The notes: generated by a model not told the origin, from the sequence alone. Counted from the first letter of the stretch, positions 1-10,939 are shown. The stretch is DNA of 64,000 bases from Allomyces macrogynus ATCC 38327 (GCA_000151295.1 GG745328.1:1589624-1653623); one strand, 5' to 3'. A program made the numbers and translations.

Positions 1-224
1 GCGTGGGTCCCGCCACCCCATGGTGCGAAAACCATGGACGCTTGTGCGCCGACATTTCCAACAGGGTCAGGCGTTTGGAGGCGCTGGGCAAAGACGATGG
101 CGGCGCCTCGTTGCACATTTTACCCCGACTTTCGACAAGCCGCGCAGTTCAATCTGGATCACAATCATGATCACTCCCAACCCCATCATCACACAATTCC
201 AAAATACGTCCAATACTTTCTCTC

Positions 225-2998
225 TCATCGAGCTGTCGGGTCCGGCAACGGCCAGTACTGCGCGAGCCCCACCTTTTCGAGCGCAGGTCGGACATGCGGC
301 CGATACAAGTACTGGATGAGGTCCTCGCCGAGCGATGCCAGGTACAGCAGCACCTCCATCTTCTCCAACGGCTTGTTCACGTCCGGCTCGACCGTCAACA
401 GCGTCCCCACCAACTTCCGGTCCGGTTTGAGCCCCTTCTTCGGGACCACGTCGCGCGCAACCCGCACCGCGTCCACGACCCGGTGCTGCCGACAGTACGC
501 TTCAACCGCCGACGTCCAGACATTCACGTTATGCCCGCCCCACGGCGCGTCCTGCAACTGCTTGACGACCTGATCCAACCGAGCCTCGTCCCGGGCAAAC
601 CCGCACGCGTCGAGAACAGTGCTCTGCAATGCGGCGACTGGCACGACTCCGTCCCTTACAATCGCGTCCCATTCGGCAAACACGCGGTCGTACCGCCTTC
701 CGCGCGAGAAGCCCTTGACGAGCACCGCGCGCACGACCGGGTTCGCCGCCACGTCATGCACGCCCAGGTCCGCGGCGCGCTTGAGCATCTTATCGATGGC
801 GTCGACGTTCCCGTGCGACGCAAAAAGTTCGAGAAAGAGCCCAATGGTGCTCGCCTGGACGGGCGCGCCGGGTGCATTCGACGCGGCGTGCGCCTTGACT
901 CGGTCCGCGAGCAGCGCGTAGGCCTGCGGTAAATCGCCAACGTACAAGGCCGCGCGAATCGCCGTATTCAACTCGATCTCTGCGGCGGTCGCGGGGGACT
1001 CGCCCGTACGCACTTGGCCCCACTTGACAGGCGCGTCCGTCACTTCGGCCGGATCCGTGCCGAAATCAGCCATCTTCGTAATCGTCGGAGTTTTGGCAGA
1101 GCGCACGCGTTTCCGCCGTTCCCGCGTCTTCTCCGGGTGCACGAAGTCGAGAAACGCCGTCTGGGCCGGATGCGGCGCCAGTCCGTGAGACTTCATTTCC
1201 TCGAATGCGGCCACAGCCGCGTCGTACCCGTCCATGGCGTGCATCGCCTTGATGACGCGCGTAAAGTAGGGTCCCGTCAGGACCAGGACGCGGAGCCGGT
1301 GCGCGGTGATGGCGGCGTGGTGCAGGGCGCGCAGGTCGTCGAAGCGTTCGGCGCGGAAGAGGGCCTCGACCGCTGTTTGCACGAGCGGGACGTTGGGTGG
1401 GGGCGAATTCGCATCCCTGCGCTGTTGCCTTGGGAGGAGGTAGTCTGGGTGGTCCCGCATCCAGTCGTCCCAGTACGCGACGGCGCCAGCGACGTTGTCG
1501 GCGGTAAGGGCCAGGTTCATGAGCGCGCAGACGGAGGTCGCATTGAGCGCAACATTGAAGTCCTGCGCGAGCTGCTGTGCCGATTCGGCCACAGCATATT
1601 TGCTCTCCTTGGACGCAAAATAGAGCACGCGCTCAAACAGTTCGGGACGCCGCTCGGGCTCGATCTCCACTGCACTTGCTTTATCCGCGCGCGGCCACGG
1701 CGCGTCGCCAGCCCCTCGCGGCGGTAGCTGCCCCGTCAATTCGCGCAGTGCCGCCAGCGCACCCTCGGCGTGTCCGGCAGCCGCACTCGCATTGATCAGT
1801 GCCAAGTTCAAGAAAAAATTATCGGTGCGGCGTGACATCTGCCCGGCCTCGACTGCCGCGGCCATCAAGTCGTGCACCCCGTCTGGATCGCCATTCGCCG
1901 CGTACGCCGACGCGACCGTGCCCATCAATTTCAACGACCTCGCGTGCGGCGGAACCCGGTCGTACACGGCGATCGCGTCCACGTGCCGCCCGACATTCGT
2001 GAGCATGAACACGAGCGCGCCTGTTGCGTCGACCGCGTCGTCAGCCTGGTCGCCGTGCACCGTCAAGTCGAGCTGCTGCATGATGTGCACGACTTGGTGC
2101 TGGTGCGAGACGAGTTGCCGTCGACCGACTCCGCGCGCGAGTGCCGCGGCAAATGTGAGCGGCGGACGCCAGGTGCGGCCGTCGTCCCAGGAATGCGGGT
2201 CCATGTCGTGCTCGGTGCGGTCGACGAGTTCAGCGACCATGGTCGACCACGCGTCGCGCGGGTCCTGCGTCAGGACGGGAACAGAGGCGATGTTGCCGCC
2301 GAGCGTGGTCAAGAAGCGCAGTTCGAGCGTGCCGAGGCGCGGGAGCGTGCGGATCGCGCTGAGCGCTTCAGGGAGGTCGCCTATCATCCAGAGAGCGAGC
2401 AGCGGAAACGTTGATCAGCGTCCCGTAGGGGCCCAATTTGGGAGAACACCAAATCCCGCACTCAGCGAGCAGTGGTGGCCGTGTCTATACGTCTTCGCAT
2501 GCACGTGCCAACGTGGTTCACGAGCCGGTACGTCTGTTCCCGTATCCACCGCGCGGTCCGATCCAGAGTGCGGTTCTCCCGAACGGCGGGTAGCGGCTCA
2601 GGCGACAATGCGCGCGAGCTCTTGGACGGCTCCGACAACCATTCGCGGGGGCGGCGCCTGGACGACTCGGACGCCCGGCGGTCGTTCCAGGTCGTTTCCG
2701 ACACCCGTCGCGGGTTCCTAAACGCCGAGTCCCACTCGGATCGCCATCGTGAATCACGGCGTGCACTTTCTTCACGATCTGACCGATTCGAGTCCACGGG
2801 ACGGCCAGACGACGCCCTTGCTGTCGACGAGGTGCGAGAACCTGATCTTGCCGGTCGTGCTCGATCGGTGGAGAACAAGCGTGTCGCGACTTGTGTTCCG
2901 CTTAGTGCCGAGTTGAGCCCGGCATGGTGATTGTGCGTGAGCTGCCATGTACGTCGTGGTCGGTACGCGGCGGCTGCCGTCCATAATCGTGCTGCCAT
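225..2998 (-). CDS. Pentatricopeptide-repeat-like mitochondrial protein
   Basis: Predicted 887-residue protein from two exons, 2998-2491 and 2380-225. The intron (2490-2381) has a GTATAG donor, a CTGAT branch-like site and a GATAG acceptor, and the reading frame is kept. The first exon starts MAARLWTAAAAYRPRRTW, an Arg/Ala-rich stretch without acidic residues that looks like a mitochondrial presequence, followed by an Arg/Ser-rich disordered part. The second exon is helical and rich in roughly 35-residue units such as EMKSHGLAPHP and VARDVVPKKGLKPD, typical of PPR proteins that bind organellar RNA. An RNA-processing or translation role in mitochondria is inferred from the family. An ATG at 2387 would give a 720-residue protein without the presequence, but an in-frame TGA lies just upstream and the first-exon model is more natural. 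The PPR call is fairly sure, the exact start less so. Confidence 0.6.
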
Positions 2999-3579
2999 GT
3001 GCATTCTTCGTTTCTTGGTCGTGGCGGGTTCCTGCACGCTTGGCGTTATTTGTGCGGGTACTTATTCGTTCTCAGTTGCTGCTGGTTGGTTGGCGACTGT
3101 CGAAGCTGCTTGCTTGGTATTGCAGTGTTTGAGGAAAAGAAGCAGGATTAGGAGGAGGATGAGGCGGGATGGGGCTCTGATCCGTCGACGTGATTGCTGT
3201 CGGAGCGCAGTCGATCTGATCTGGTCCAACACTGCAAGAACCACAGCACACACAAATCCAAGAGACCCTCGTTACCGACGTTGCAGCTCAAAAACTGAAT
3301 TTATTGAAGAAGAGGGGTAACAAATTGAAGCCCAAGGTTTGCGAGACAGAGACGCAGGGCACGGGCACGAACGAGCCAATGCAATCAACGCAGGACAGAC
3401 GGGGGAAAAAAAAATGAAGAAAATGAAGTTGACGAGCCGAGGAAGAGCAGAAGAAGGGAAAATGATGATTTGGAAAAAGGTTCACACAAGTCAAGACCAA
3501 AAAACCATTGGGTCAAAAGGATCAAAACAACAAAACCGAGTCGAACGCGAAGGGTTGTCGCGCTTCAATCATAGCCACT
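2999..3579. other. Intergenic region, promoter of the PPR gene
   Basis: This stretch holds the 5' region of the PPR gene and the 3' flank of the upstream minus-strand gene. It is clearly more AT-rich than its surroundings, especially 3380-3540, where purine-rich A/G runs dominate. No convincing gene or RNA was seen. Confidence 0.4.
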
Positions 3580-4941
3580 CTATCCGCGCGACCCCGCCGG
3601 CCTGCCACCAAGCAATACGCCCGCCGGCATGATCGGCGAGGGCTTGGCACTGCCCTCGTTGGCAGCGCGCGCCGTGTCCAGTTCGGTATTGGCCACGGCC
3701 GCCGTCGACCGCCACGAGTCAATGGCGTTGATGTGGTTGACGAGCTTCTCGTCGGACGCGCGCAGGTCCTGGATCTGGCGCGTGACGCGTGACAGCAGGT
3801 TCTCAAAGGCCTTGCATTCGGCATCGACCAATTCGTCCTCGAGCGACGTGAATGATGGCAGGGCGGGCGACGCAGCCATGGCGGTGGTGGTCGAGTGGGT
3901 GGGGATGGGGGCCAAGGTCGCAGTGGGCAGGGCCGGAGTCGTAGGCAGGTATGGCTCGGAGACGGGGAAGGGCGGTGGACGCGACGCGACTGGTGCAGGG
4001 CCCACGGGCGGCCATGCGGCGCGTGTCGACGAGGAGGACGAGGACGCGGTCAAAGGCGCGGGCGTTGGCAGAGCCGGGGACGGGGTGCGCAAGCGAGCGA
4101 TGGCGGAAAGTGGGATGGTGGGCACGGCATCATCGCTGCTCAGCGGTGGCTGCAGAGCGCAATCAATCGAGGGTGCCGAGACCATCACGGGTTGCAATGA
4201 CTGCGATTCAACCGAGTCGTGATCTTGAAGCTCAAGATCGTCCTCCTCTTCTTTTTCTTCCTCGTCGTCGTACTCATCGTCCGAGTAGAAAGAGACCTCA
4301 TCGTAGAGGTCCGAGTCTTGGTCTGCGTCAGTGTCAAGCCCGTGTTCGGATGGCGCGTCGTACGTGTCGAAATCCGAGTCCGACGCGAGGTGCAGCGGGA
4401 TCGGCCGACCGCACTCGTCCTCGTCGCTTGGGACCGGGCCCTTGGCGCGCAGCCAAAGCGGATCGTGGCCAAACAGCTCGTCGCTGAGCCGCACGGCCGT
4501 GGGCGGCACATCGTGCACGTCGGCGTCATGGTCGTCAAGAAAATCGCTGTAGTCGTCGAGCGCAACAGCAGGCGCCGTGGGGGGCGTCGCGGGCGGCGAA
4601 GGCGCAGCCCATGAGCGCGCGTGCGGATGCTGCAGCTGCTGGTGCTGTAATGGACACGGCTGCTTGGGATGCGCGGCCGGGTCCGGGCGGTACTGGTAGG
4701 TAGTAACGACAGTCTTGTGGTCGAGGACAGTGCGGTGCGCGACCAACGTGGTAGGCGGCGCGGGAGGCGAGGGCGTCGGCAGATGCGCGGGCGGCGAGGG
4801 CGCGGCGCGAGCACGCAAGCGCGGATTGAGCAAGGCGAGATCACGGTCGAGCCGGCCAGCGTGCGGCCCAAACGCGGCGAGCGGCTGGGCGGCCGTGGCG
4901 TCAGCGAGCTCGTCGGCGAGGGAGCGGCGGCGCGCGAGCAT
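3580..4941 (-). CDS. Unrecognised acidic, proline-rich disordered protein
   Basis: Single-exon 453-residue protein that I do not recognise. The N-terminal third is Ala/Pro/His-rich. Residues about 130-255 are strongly acidic, with DDYSDFLDDHDADVHD and a run of Asp/Glu around DDEYDDEEEKEEEDD. A Pro/Ser/Thr-rich low-complexity part follows. Only the C-terminal region (about residues 370-430, with SLEDELVDAECKAFENLLSR) looks folded and would form a helix or coiled coil, so it may be the interaction module. The start ATG at 4941 is the first in a frame that opens in a repetitive region; an upstream exon cannot be excluded. It is divergent from the gene starting at 5391. Confidence 0.5.
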   Translation of the reverse strand: MLARRRSLADELADATAAQPLAAFGPHAGRLDRDLALLNPRLRARAAPSPPAHLPTPSPPAPPTTLVAHRTVLDHKTVVTTYQYRPDPAAHPKQPCPLQHQQLQHPHARSWAAPSPPATPPTAPAVALDDYSDFLDDHDADVHDVPPTAVRLSDELFGHDPLWLRAKGPVPSDEDECGRPIPLHLASDSDFDTYDAPSEHGLDTDADQDSDLYDEVSFYSDDEYDDEEEKEEEDDLELQDHDSVESQSLQPVMVSAPSIDCALQPPLSSDDAVPTIPLSAIARLRTPSPALPTPAPLTASSSSSSTRAAWPPVGPAPVASRPPPFPVSEPYLPTTPALPTATLAPIPTHSTTTAMAASPALPSFTSLEDELVDAECKAFENLLSRVTRQIQDLRASDEKLVNHINAIDSWRSTAAVANTELDTARAANEGSAKPSPIMPAGVLLGGRPAGSRG

Positions 4942-5390
4942 CGTGGATCGCGGACGAGCGTGTGCGGATCGAGTCGGCGCGGTGGTAATGCGGAAGCAGA
5001 AGATGCTGGTGCGGGTGCGGGTGCGGGTGCGGGTGCGGGTGCAGATGCTGCAGGTGGGTTGGGCGCAGGGTAATCAGTGCAGGAGCGTCGCGTTGGTGGT
5101 GGGCGCGGCGGCGGCGGTGCACGGGCGCTCGGTGTGGTTGTGGAGGTGGAGAGCGCTGTGCCCGCGTTCGCTGTGCAGCTTTTGCGTGGGAGCGGTGCGG
5201 TGCAACTTATCTTGTCGACGCGAACGGCAGGTGCGAGACAGAAGCGTGGACAGCGTGACTCGAGCGTGCGCCATCGCGTCTCGCGTCCCACCACGCCGGC
5301 CTCCAACCACGCACCACCAGCGACGCTGTCGGCGACGACCGCGCGCACGCCTCCGCGAGCTGGCCTCCGCCTGCTGACCGCGATGCGGAC
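4942..5390. other. Divergent intergenic region
   Basis: This is the shared 5' region of the minus-strand gene starting at 4941 and the plus-strand gene starting at 5391. Apart from the GCGGGT repeat no further structure was recognised. Long open frames cross it on both strands, but they are Arg/Pro/Ala-rich products of GC-rich DNA. Confidence 0.4.
5011..5040. repeat. GCGGGT hexanucleotide tandem repeat (5 copies)
   Basis: Five perfect GCGGGT units lie in the divergent intergenic region between two unrecognised genes. It is a simple-sequence tract. Confidence 0.9.
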
Positions 5391-8300
5391 TTGAAGAACG
5401 TGCCGCTCCGAGAATCGACCACGCTCCCCGATCTAGCCACCATGCCGCTGCCAGACGCGCCCCCGTCCCGCCATGCGACCGCCCCGGCGACCACACGCTC
5501 GCCCGTGCGCTACGCCGACATAGTGCAGTTGCTCCTCGACCTGGCGCGCACCCACTCGCCAAACGCCGCGCAAGACTTGTCCACCAACAATGGCCCGCAT
5601 GCCCCGCGCACGACCTCGGCCTTTCTCGCCGCCCCCTCGCCCTGCGCCGGATCGGCCGTGCATCGGGGCCCAAGCCGCTCGCACCTGTCGCTGCTCTCCG
5701 CCGACCCGAGCGACTACGCCGACTACCTTGTTGCCGGCGACACGCCCATGACCCTCTCGCTCGCCAGCCTCCTCGCCGATTCCAGCGTCGCCGCCCTGCT
5801 CTCCGATAAAGTGCGCAAGGCCGACTCGGTGCTGCTCCTGCGCGAGCACAACTTTGCGGCCGACCAGCCCGCGTCGGCCAATCCGCGCATCATCGTCTCG
5901 TTTTTCCACGAAGACGATGGCCATGATTCTGCGCTGCCCGACGCCGAGCTCGAAGGTAATGCGAGACGAGCGCACGATCCCGATCCCAATCCCGATCCCG
6001 CGCGCAACGTGCGCTTCGACTTGAACGCCAACGTTGTCCTCGACGACCCGGGACTCGAGCTCTCTTTGATCGACTTGACCAGCCAGCCGGCCGTGGCCGC
6101 CATGACCAAGCCGGGGATTACCGCGTTCTTGCTCCGCAACCACCCGCTCCTCGCCTCCCAGGCCAACTGCGCGTCCGATCAATCTGCAAACGAGCAAACC
6201 GACTGTGATGCCACCCAGTCGCCGCGGCTCGGCATGCTCATCCGCCTCCTCGGTAACGACCTACACGCACCTGATGCCATCCCTGCCGACTACCCACGCG
6301 AGCGCGTCTTTAGCAGCGATAACGGCGAAGACGACGACTACGACGACGACGCCCACGACGGCGAAGATCTGGACGACCAAGTGGACAATGGATTGTCACC
6401 CGACTACCTTGTATCGCCCAGCAACTCCTCCGACGCCAACACCTCCGACTCGTCGACCCCCGCCTACCCGCCCTCCCCGCGCAGCACCGACCTCGATACC
6501 CCACCCAACCCACTCGACCAATCACCCGACACGGCGCCCGACCCGAGCGTGCGATCGAGCATCGCCTCTGTCCAGCACAACCCTGACAACTCGCCGATCG
6601 CGCTCTCCATGGCGAGCCTCCCGCCCGCCGCCGCGCGCCTCCGCCCAACCATGCTCGTAGCTCCCGCCAACACGCCCATGCTCTCGATGCTCCTGCACCC
6701 GCACCCGCAAGGGGGGGTTTACCTGCACCCGCACGGCCCAAGTCACCCGACCCCTACACACGGCCACGCGTTTGGACCGTCCCCAAGCCTGGTCGCGTTC
6801 CCGGTGCCCGTCAACTCGCCCACCGAGTCGGTCGCCGCGTCGCAGTTTTACTTGGTCGCGATCCCACCACCGGCCAATGCACCCGCCGGGTCCGTGTACC
6901 ATTTAGTGGGCGACGCGGGCGGACCGTGGAGCGGTGCGCACGCGCCGCCAGCGGCGCACACGTACGTGGCTGTCGGGCCACATGGACCGGTGCGGTACGC
7001 AACGACGGCGACACCGCTCAATACGCCGATGCCGTCGATGACGCGGCTCGATGCGGGGACCGGCGCATGGGCGGTGCTTGGTGGTGGCCACCACGTTCCC
7101 GCGGCGCACTCGACGGTCCTCCTCGCGCCACACGCGACGCCAATGCCGTCCGCGATGAATCTGGCCAGCGACGAGATCAATGCCGGCGCAGGACCTGCCA
7201 ACACGCCGATGCCGTCGACGGCCAATCTCGCGCACACGTCCTCTCCGTTCTACGCGCATGGACCATCGACAGCTCACCTCGCGGCTGGCACGGCCCCGTT
7301 CAATACGCCAATGCCCTCAACAGCAAACCTTTCCGCGTGCCCGTTCTACGCGCACGTGGCATCGACGGCCCACCTTGCCGCGACGGGGGGTGGGGTTCCG
7401 TTCAACACGCCGATGCCGTCGATGGTGCACCTGGCTGCGACACCGGCGCATGTGCGAAACGTGCCGCAGAACACGCCGGCAAGCTCGACCGCCGACTTGC
7501 GCACGCGCTCGCCGCGCGGCCCGGCGACACGGCTCACGCCGGGTGGATTGCGCGCGCCGCCGCCGACAACGCTGCCGTCGCGCGCGGTCTTGGCTGAGGC
7601 CCAAGAGGAGGAGGAGGAGGAGGAGGAGGAGGAGGAGGAGGAGGAGGAGGAGGAGGAGGAGGAGGAGAGAGAAGAGGCGTGCGCGCCAGAGAACACGCCG
7701 GCACCGTCGGTCGCGCACTTGGCGACCGCCGATACGTTTGCGACTGCCGCGGACGCACCGCACAACACGCCGATGCTGTCGATAGCCCACCTCGCCGCGA
7801 CCGCGGTCCCGGCCAACACGCCGGCACCGTCGATGTACCAGCTAGCGACGGCCCCAGCTAATACGCCGGCACCGTCCATGTTCCATCTCGCGGGCGCGCC
7901 GCAGAACACGCCCGTGCCGTCCCTGGCGCATCTCGCGCCCGGTGCGGCGCGACGCGTCCCAACCAATACCCCGGCGCCGTCCACGCCAGGGCTCGCGAGT
8001 CATTCGCGGCCTGCCGCCGCCGCCGCCGCCACGGCCCCGGCAGTTGCGACGGCCGCACCCACAGCGAATGAAGCCATGCCGGCTCCACCGCCAGTGGCCA
8101 ATCCTGCAGCCGCACCATCCGGCCATGTCTACTGGATCCCCGCCCCCACGACCTCGGGGGTCCCGTACGCTGCGTCGAACGTCGTTTTCCCACCGCACGG
8201 CGCGGCGTGGGCGGGTTCACCACCCACGCATATTGCGCCCGCCGCGTCGCCGCAGCAGCAGCAACCCACTGTCGCGTCCGTCGTGCACGACCTTACCACG

Positions 8301-8921
8301 CACCTGAACACGATCCCGACCGCGTCCGCGGCATCGCTTGCGATCCAGCTCGAGACCGGACGCCGGATGCACGAATTGCACGTGGCCGCGCTCCAGGCCG
8401 CGGCCGACCGCGACGCGTACCGGAGCGTGCTCGAGCGCACGGTTGAGACGCTGCGCGGGATGGAGATCGCCCCGGCGGCGCTCGTCGGCGCGGCACCCGC
8501 AGTGCCGTACGGGGCCGATCGGGGGCAGCCGTGGATCTGGACGTTGGCGGTGCCACAACACGAGATGGATGGGTCGCGTGGGAATGCTCCGGTTCCAGCA
8601 CCGGCGGCGGCGGGCGTGACGACTCCGGGGTCATCGCCGACCACACCCACGGGTCCGGCAGCGGCATCGGCACCTGCTCCAGTTCCGGCCGCTGCGACTT
8701 CGGCACCGGCAGCGGCCCACGACCAAGACACCGTTGGTGACGGGATCAAAGTTCCACGCGCAGACCCCCCGCGGCCGCGCCGGCCCCGCCGGCCCCGGCG
8801 GCCGCTTCGACCAAGTTCCCGGGGCCCCGCGAAACCCACGACTACGGGTGGGCCCGCATCGATCGACCCAGCGGCGGCGGGCGTTGCGTCGCGTGCGGCG
8901 GGACCCGCCTTGCGGCCGTGA
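5391..8921 (+). CDS. Large disordered protein with N-T-P-x-P-S-x-x-x-L-A repeats
   Basis: Single-exon protein of 1,176 residues, not recognised. The N-terminal 400 residues are acidic and low in structure (for example NGEDDDYDDDAHDGEDLDDQ). From about residue 420 to 865 a short motif of the form NTPxPSxxxLA recurs about 17 times at irregular spacing, with examples NTPMPSTANLA, NTPAPSMYQLA and NTPVPSLAHLA; two earlier relatives (GDTPMTLSLASLL, DNSPIALSMASLP) lie outside this block. A run of Glu residues encoded by a GAG microsatellite interrupts it. The C-terminus has one short helical patch (around AIQLETGRRMHELHVAALQ) and a Pro/Arg-rich tail. The motif resembles a Ser/Thr-Pro phosphosite or docking peptide, but no partner can be named. 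A second in-frame ATG at 5442 could be the start. Confidence 0.55.
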   Translation: MKNVPLRESTTLPDLATMPLPDAPPSRHATAPATTRSPVRYADIVQLLLDLARTHSPNAAQDLSTNNGPHAPRTTSAFLAAPSPCAGSAVHRGPSRSHLSLLSADPSDYADYLVAGDTPMTLSLASLLADSSVAALLSDKVRKADSVLLLREHNFAADQPASANPRIIVSFFHEDDGHDSALPDAELEGNARRAHDPDPNPDPARNVRFDLNANVVLDDPGLELSLIDLTSQPAVAAMTKPGITAFLLRNHPLLASQANCASDQSANEQTDCDATQSPRLGMLIRLLGNDLHAPDAIPADYPRERVFSSDNGEDDDYDDDAHDGEDLDDQVDNGLSPDYLVSPSNSSDANTSDSSTPAYPPSPRSTDLDTPPNPLDQSPDTAPDPSVRSSIASVQHNPDNSPIALSMASLPPAAARLRPTMLVAPANTPMLSMLLHPHPQGGVYLHPHGPSHPTPTHGHAFGPSPSLVAFPVPVNSPTESVAASQFYLVAIPPPANAPAGSVYHLVGDAGGPWSGAHAPPAAHTYVAVGPHGPVRYATTATPLNTPMPSMTRLDAGTGAWAVLGGGHHVPAAHSTVLLAPHATPMPSAMNLASDEINAGAGPANTPMPSTANLAHTSSPFYAHGPSTAHLAAGTAPFNTPMPSTANLSACPFYAHVASTAHLAATGGGVPFNTPMPSMVHLAATPAHVRNVPQNTPASSTADLRTRSPRGPATRLTPGGLRAPPPTTLPSRAVLAEAQEEEEEEEEEEEEEEEEEEEEEREEACAPENTPAPSVAHLATADTFATAADAPHNTPMLSIAHLAATAVPANTPAPSMYQLATAPANTPAPSMFHLAGAPQNTPVPSLAHLAPGAARRVPTNTPAPSTPGLASHSRPAAAAAATAPAVATAAPTANEAMPAPPPVANPAAAPSGHVYWIPAPTTSGVPYAASNVVFPPHGAAWAGSPPTHIAPAASPQQQQPTVASVVHDLTTHLNTIPTASAASLAIQLETGRRMHELHVAALQAAADRDAYRSVLERTVETLRGMEIAPAALVGAAPAVPYGADRGQPWIWTLAVPQHEMDGSRGNAPVPAPAAAGVTTPGSSPTTPTGPAAASAPAPVPAAATSAPAAAHDQDTVGDGIKVPRADPPRPRRPRRPRRPLRPSSRGPAKPTTTGGPASIDPAAAGVASRAAGPALRP
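7605..7670 (+). repeat. GAG trinucleotide repeat coding for poly-Glu
   Basis: An almost uninterrupted run of about 22 GAG codons encodes poly-glutamate inside the NTPxPS-repeat protein. Such a tract is likely to vary in length between strains. Confidence 0.9.
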
Positions 8922-9283
8922 TGGAGAGACTGTTGGGTGGTAAAGGAGGACGAAAGGGACTGGGAGGTGATCGTATGGGGACTAGCGCGTAGGTAGCCAG
9001 CGCGTAGGTAGCCAGTACGTAGGTAGGAAAACACAGACACCTATTAATTCATTATTATCCCGGGGGATGAGATGACCCGACACGCCCACCCCAACAAACG
9101 AAGATGTTCCGAGAACCCAATGCCAAGAGATCACCAACCCACCGATGAGGGAGGGGGGGGGGGGGGGCAAGAAGATACAGAAATGCAAAAAATGATCAAG
9201 TGGGAGTGCGTGGGAGCGTCTGCACGACGCGACGGAAAAAAAACTTATGTACACCAACCACGAACGCAAACGGCTTGACTCAA
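8922..9283. other. Convergent intergenic region with tandem repeat and G-run
   Basis: This is the region between two tail-to-tail genes. It contains three copies of a 15-nt unit (AGCGCGTAGGTAGCC and variants) at 8984-9027 and a run of 15 G at 9153-9167. The rest is unremarkable 3' flanking DNA. Confidence 0.6.
8984..9027. repeat. 15-nt tandem repeat, three copies
   Basis: Unit AGCGCGTAGGTAGCC is present twice perfectly and once in a degenerate form (AGTACGTAGGTAGG), just 3' of the NTPxPS-repeat gene. Confidence 0.85.
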
Positions 9284-10939
9284 TCAACTGCACAGATCCG
9301 GCGTCAACGAAATCCGAATCGTCCACACGGTCCCGGCCACCGGCGTCTGTGCCGGCGACGCGGCACGTCTTGCACGAGTGCGCGACCCGAGCCGGTCCCA
9401 GATCCGCGGCGAGACACTGCCCGACTCTTCCCCGCGATCCAACCCCAACGACGGCGACGCACGGTCCAGCGCAGTTGCGTCGTGCCGGAACGCCGTGAGC
9501 GCAGGCGATTCAAACGGGAATGGGAGCGGAACACCGAGCAACGATGCCGAAACAGGTCGGGCGACGGGGGTTCCTGGTCGACTCGCGCCGGCCTCGAGCC
9601 TCGCCAGCAAACGCGCTGACTCGCTGGCGTTGTCTACCACACCTGGTGCCGCCGCGTCAGGCCGCCGGCGGGGCAACGTTCCATCCGTTTCTGTGGGCCC
9701 GCACAGCCACGCGACGGGCCACGACGGCGACCGTGGGCGCACGTCCTCGACAAACGGGCTTGCGGGCGATTCGGGCCAGGACAATTCGTTCGGCGCGACA
9801 GCTGCGACCGCGGCCGCCGCGGCTGGTCCGAACCGCAATGCGTCGTCGAACGGGGTCGCACGCAGCAACGGTGCCCACGCGCGCTGCCAGTCGTCGTACG
9901 AGCACACAATTACACCCTCGGACCCCTGCGGCTGCTGTGGCCGTTGCTGCTGAGGGACCGTCGCATCTCGCCAATCCACGACGAGCTCACGCCCAACATC
10001 CAACGCGCGCGCCTGCACCGTCGGAGTCGCCGGCCGTGACTCATTCCCCACCCGCTGCTGCCCCCGCGGCCTCACCACCACCGTCTTTTCACTCGCCGCG
10101 TCATCCCACGCCGGATCCCCGAGCCGGCTCCAATCGTTCATGAGCGCGGCATACGCCATTTCCACTTTATCCCGCTCGTCCCCAACGCGCGCGGCATCGA
10201 GATCAACCATCTCCGTCTCGACCAACTGTCCGTTGGGCGCGACCGCCTTGAGCGTCGGCGTACGGACGACACGTGCCGCCACCGGTGCTGCCGGCGCGTC
10301 CTCGGGCGTCGCAAGGACGGGCGCGGACCCGAACCGCGCCATGGCGCGCGCGAGAGACTGGACCGAAGCCGACCGTACGAGCCGGTCGCGCCAGGCCGCA
10401 CCGGAGAAAACGCGCCGGAGGGCCGGACGAGCACGTGGTGCTGCTCCGGTGGGTGATTTTTCGGTGGAGAGTGTGGGCAATGACCGTACGGTCGCGGACT
10501 TGCGGTCCGGGACGAGGTCCGCGTACTCGAGCGCGGCGAGGGACTTGATCGGGGATGGGGACGGGGACCGTGCGGTTGGTAATGGGGTTGCCGCGTTCCG
10601 GTTCGTGGTATCGAGCGCAGCAGACCGCCGCTTGGGCACGGTGAATCGCAGACGGTGCCGTGCGGGGGACGAAGGGATCACACGGAACCGCGTGGGGCTT
10701 GTGGGCGCGGTCAACGGCCGTCGCCACGTCCTCGACCTCGCAAGCTGGTCCGAGTGAGGCGTGGGGCGGAACGCGTTGATCCGGGCATCCACCGTGGCGG
10801 AGGAGGTCGGGGGCAGCGACGGGGTGACGACCGTGTCGGGCGTGACGACCGGGTCGAGCGCGACGACAATATCGTCCAGGCCCGACGGGCTGGCAGGGAC
10901 TGGTGGAACGAAGGGCCGCGCTGGTGGCGTCGGCGTCAT
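9284..10939 (-). CDS. Unrecognised Ser/Pro/Ala-rich protein
   Basis: Single-exon protein of 551 residues, not recognised. It is mostly low complexity and rich in Ser, Pro, Arg and Ala. Two short parts look structured: a basic amphipathic stretch around RRVFSGAAWRDRLVRSASVQ (about residues 173-193) and a Trp-containing stretch around VIVCSYDDWQRAWAPLL (about 335-352). Several SP and TP dipeptides (SPSPSP, SRPGTPVARP) suggest proline-directed phosphorylation. The coding call rests on a long frame with biased codon use. The stop lies near the convergent neighbour that ends at 8921. Confidence 0.45.
   Translation of the reverse strand: MTPTPPARPFVPPVPASPSGLDDIVVALDPVVTPDTVVTPSLPPTSSATVDARINAFRPTPHSDQLARSRTWRRPLTAPTSPTRFRVIPSSPARHRLRFTVPKRRSAALDTTNRNAATPLPTARSPSPSPIKSLAALEYADLVPDRKSATVRSLPTLSTEKSPTGAAPRARPALRRVFSGAAWRDRLVRSASVQSLARAMARFGSAPVLATPEDAPAAPVAARVVRTPTLKAVAPNGQLVETEMVDLDAARVGDERDKVEMAYAALMNDWSRLGDPAWDDAASEKTVVVRPRGQQRVGNESRPATPTVQARALDVGRELVVDWRDATVPQQQRPQQPQGSEGVIVCSYDDWQRAWAPLLRATPFDDALRFGPAAAAAVAAVAPNELSWPESPASPFVEDVRPRSPSWPVAWLCGPTETDGTLPRRRPDAAAPGVVDNASESARLLARLEAGASRPGTPVARPVSASLLGVPLPFPFESPALTAFRHDATALDRASPSLGLDRGEESGSVSPRIWDRLGSRTRARRAASPAQTPVAGTVWTIRISLTPDLCS

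Noticed and set aside
5011..5040. GCGGGT repeat as telomere-like DNA
   Set aside because: Only five units, in a promoter between coding genes, and not of the usual TTAGGG type.
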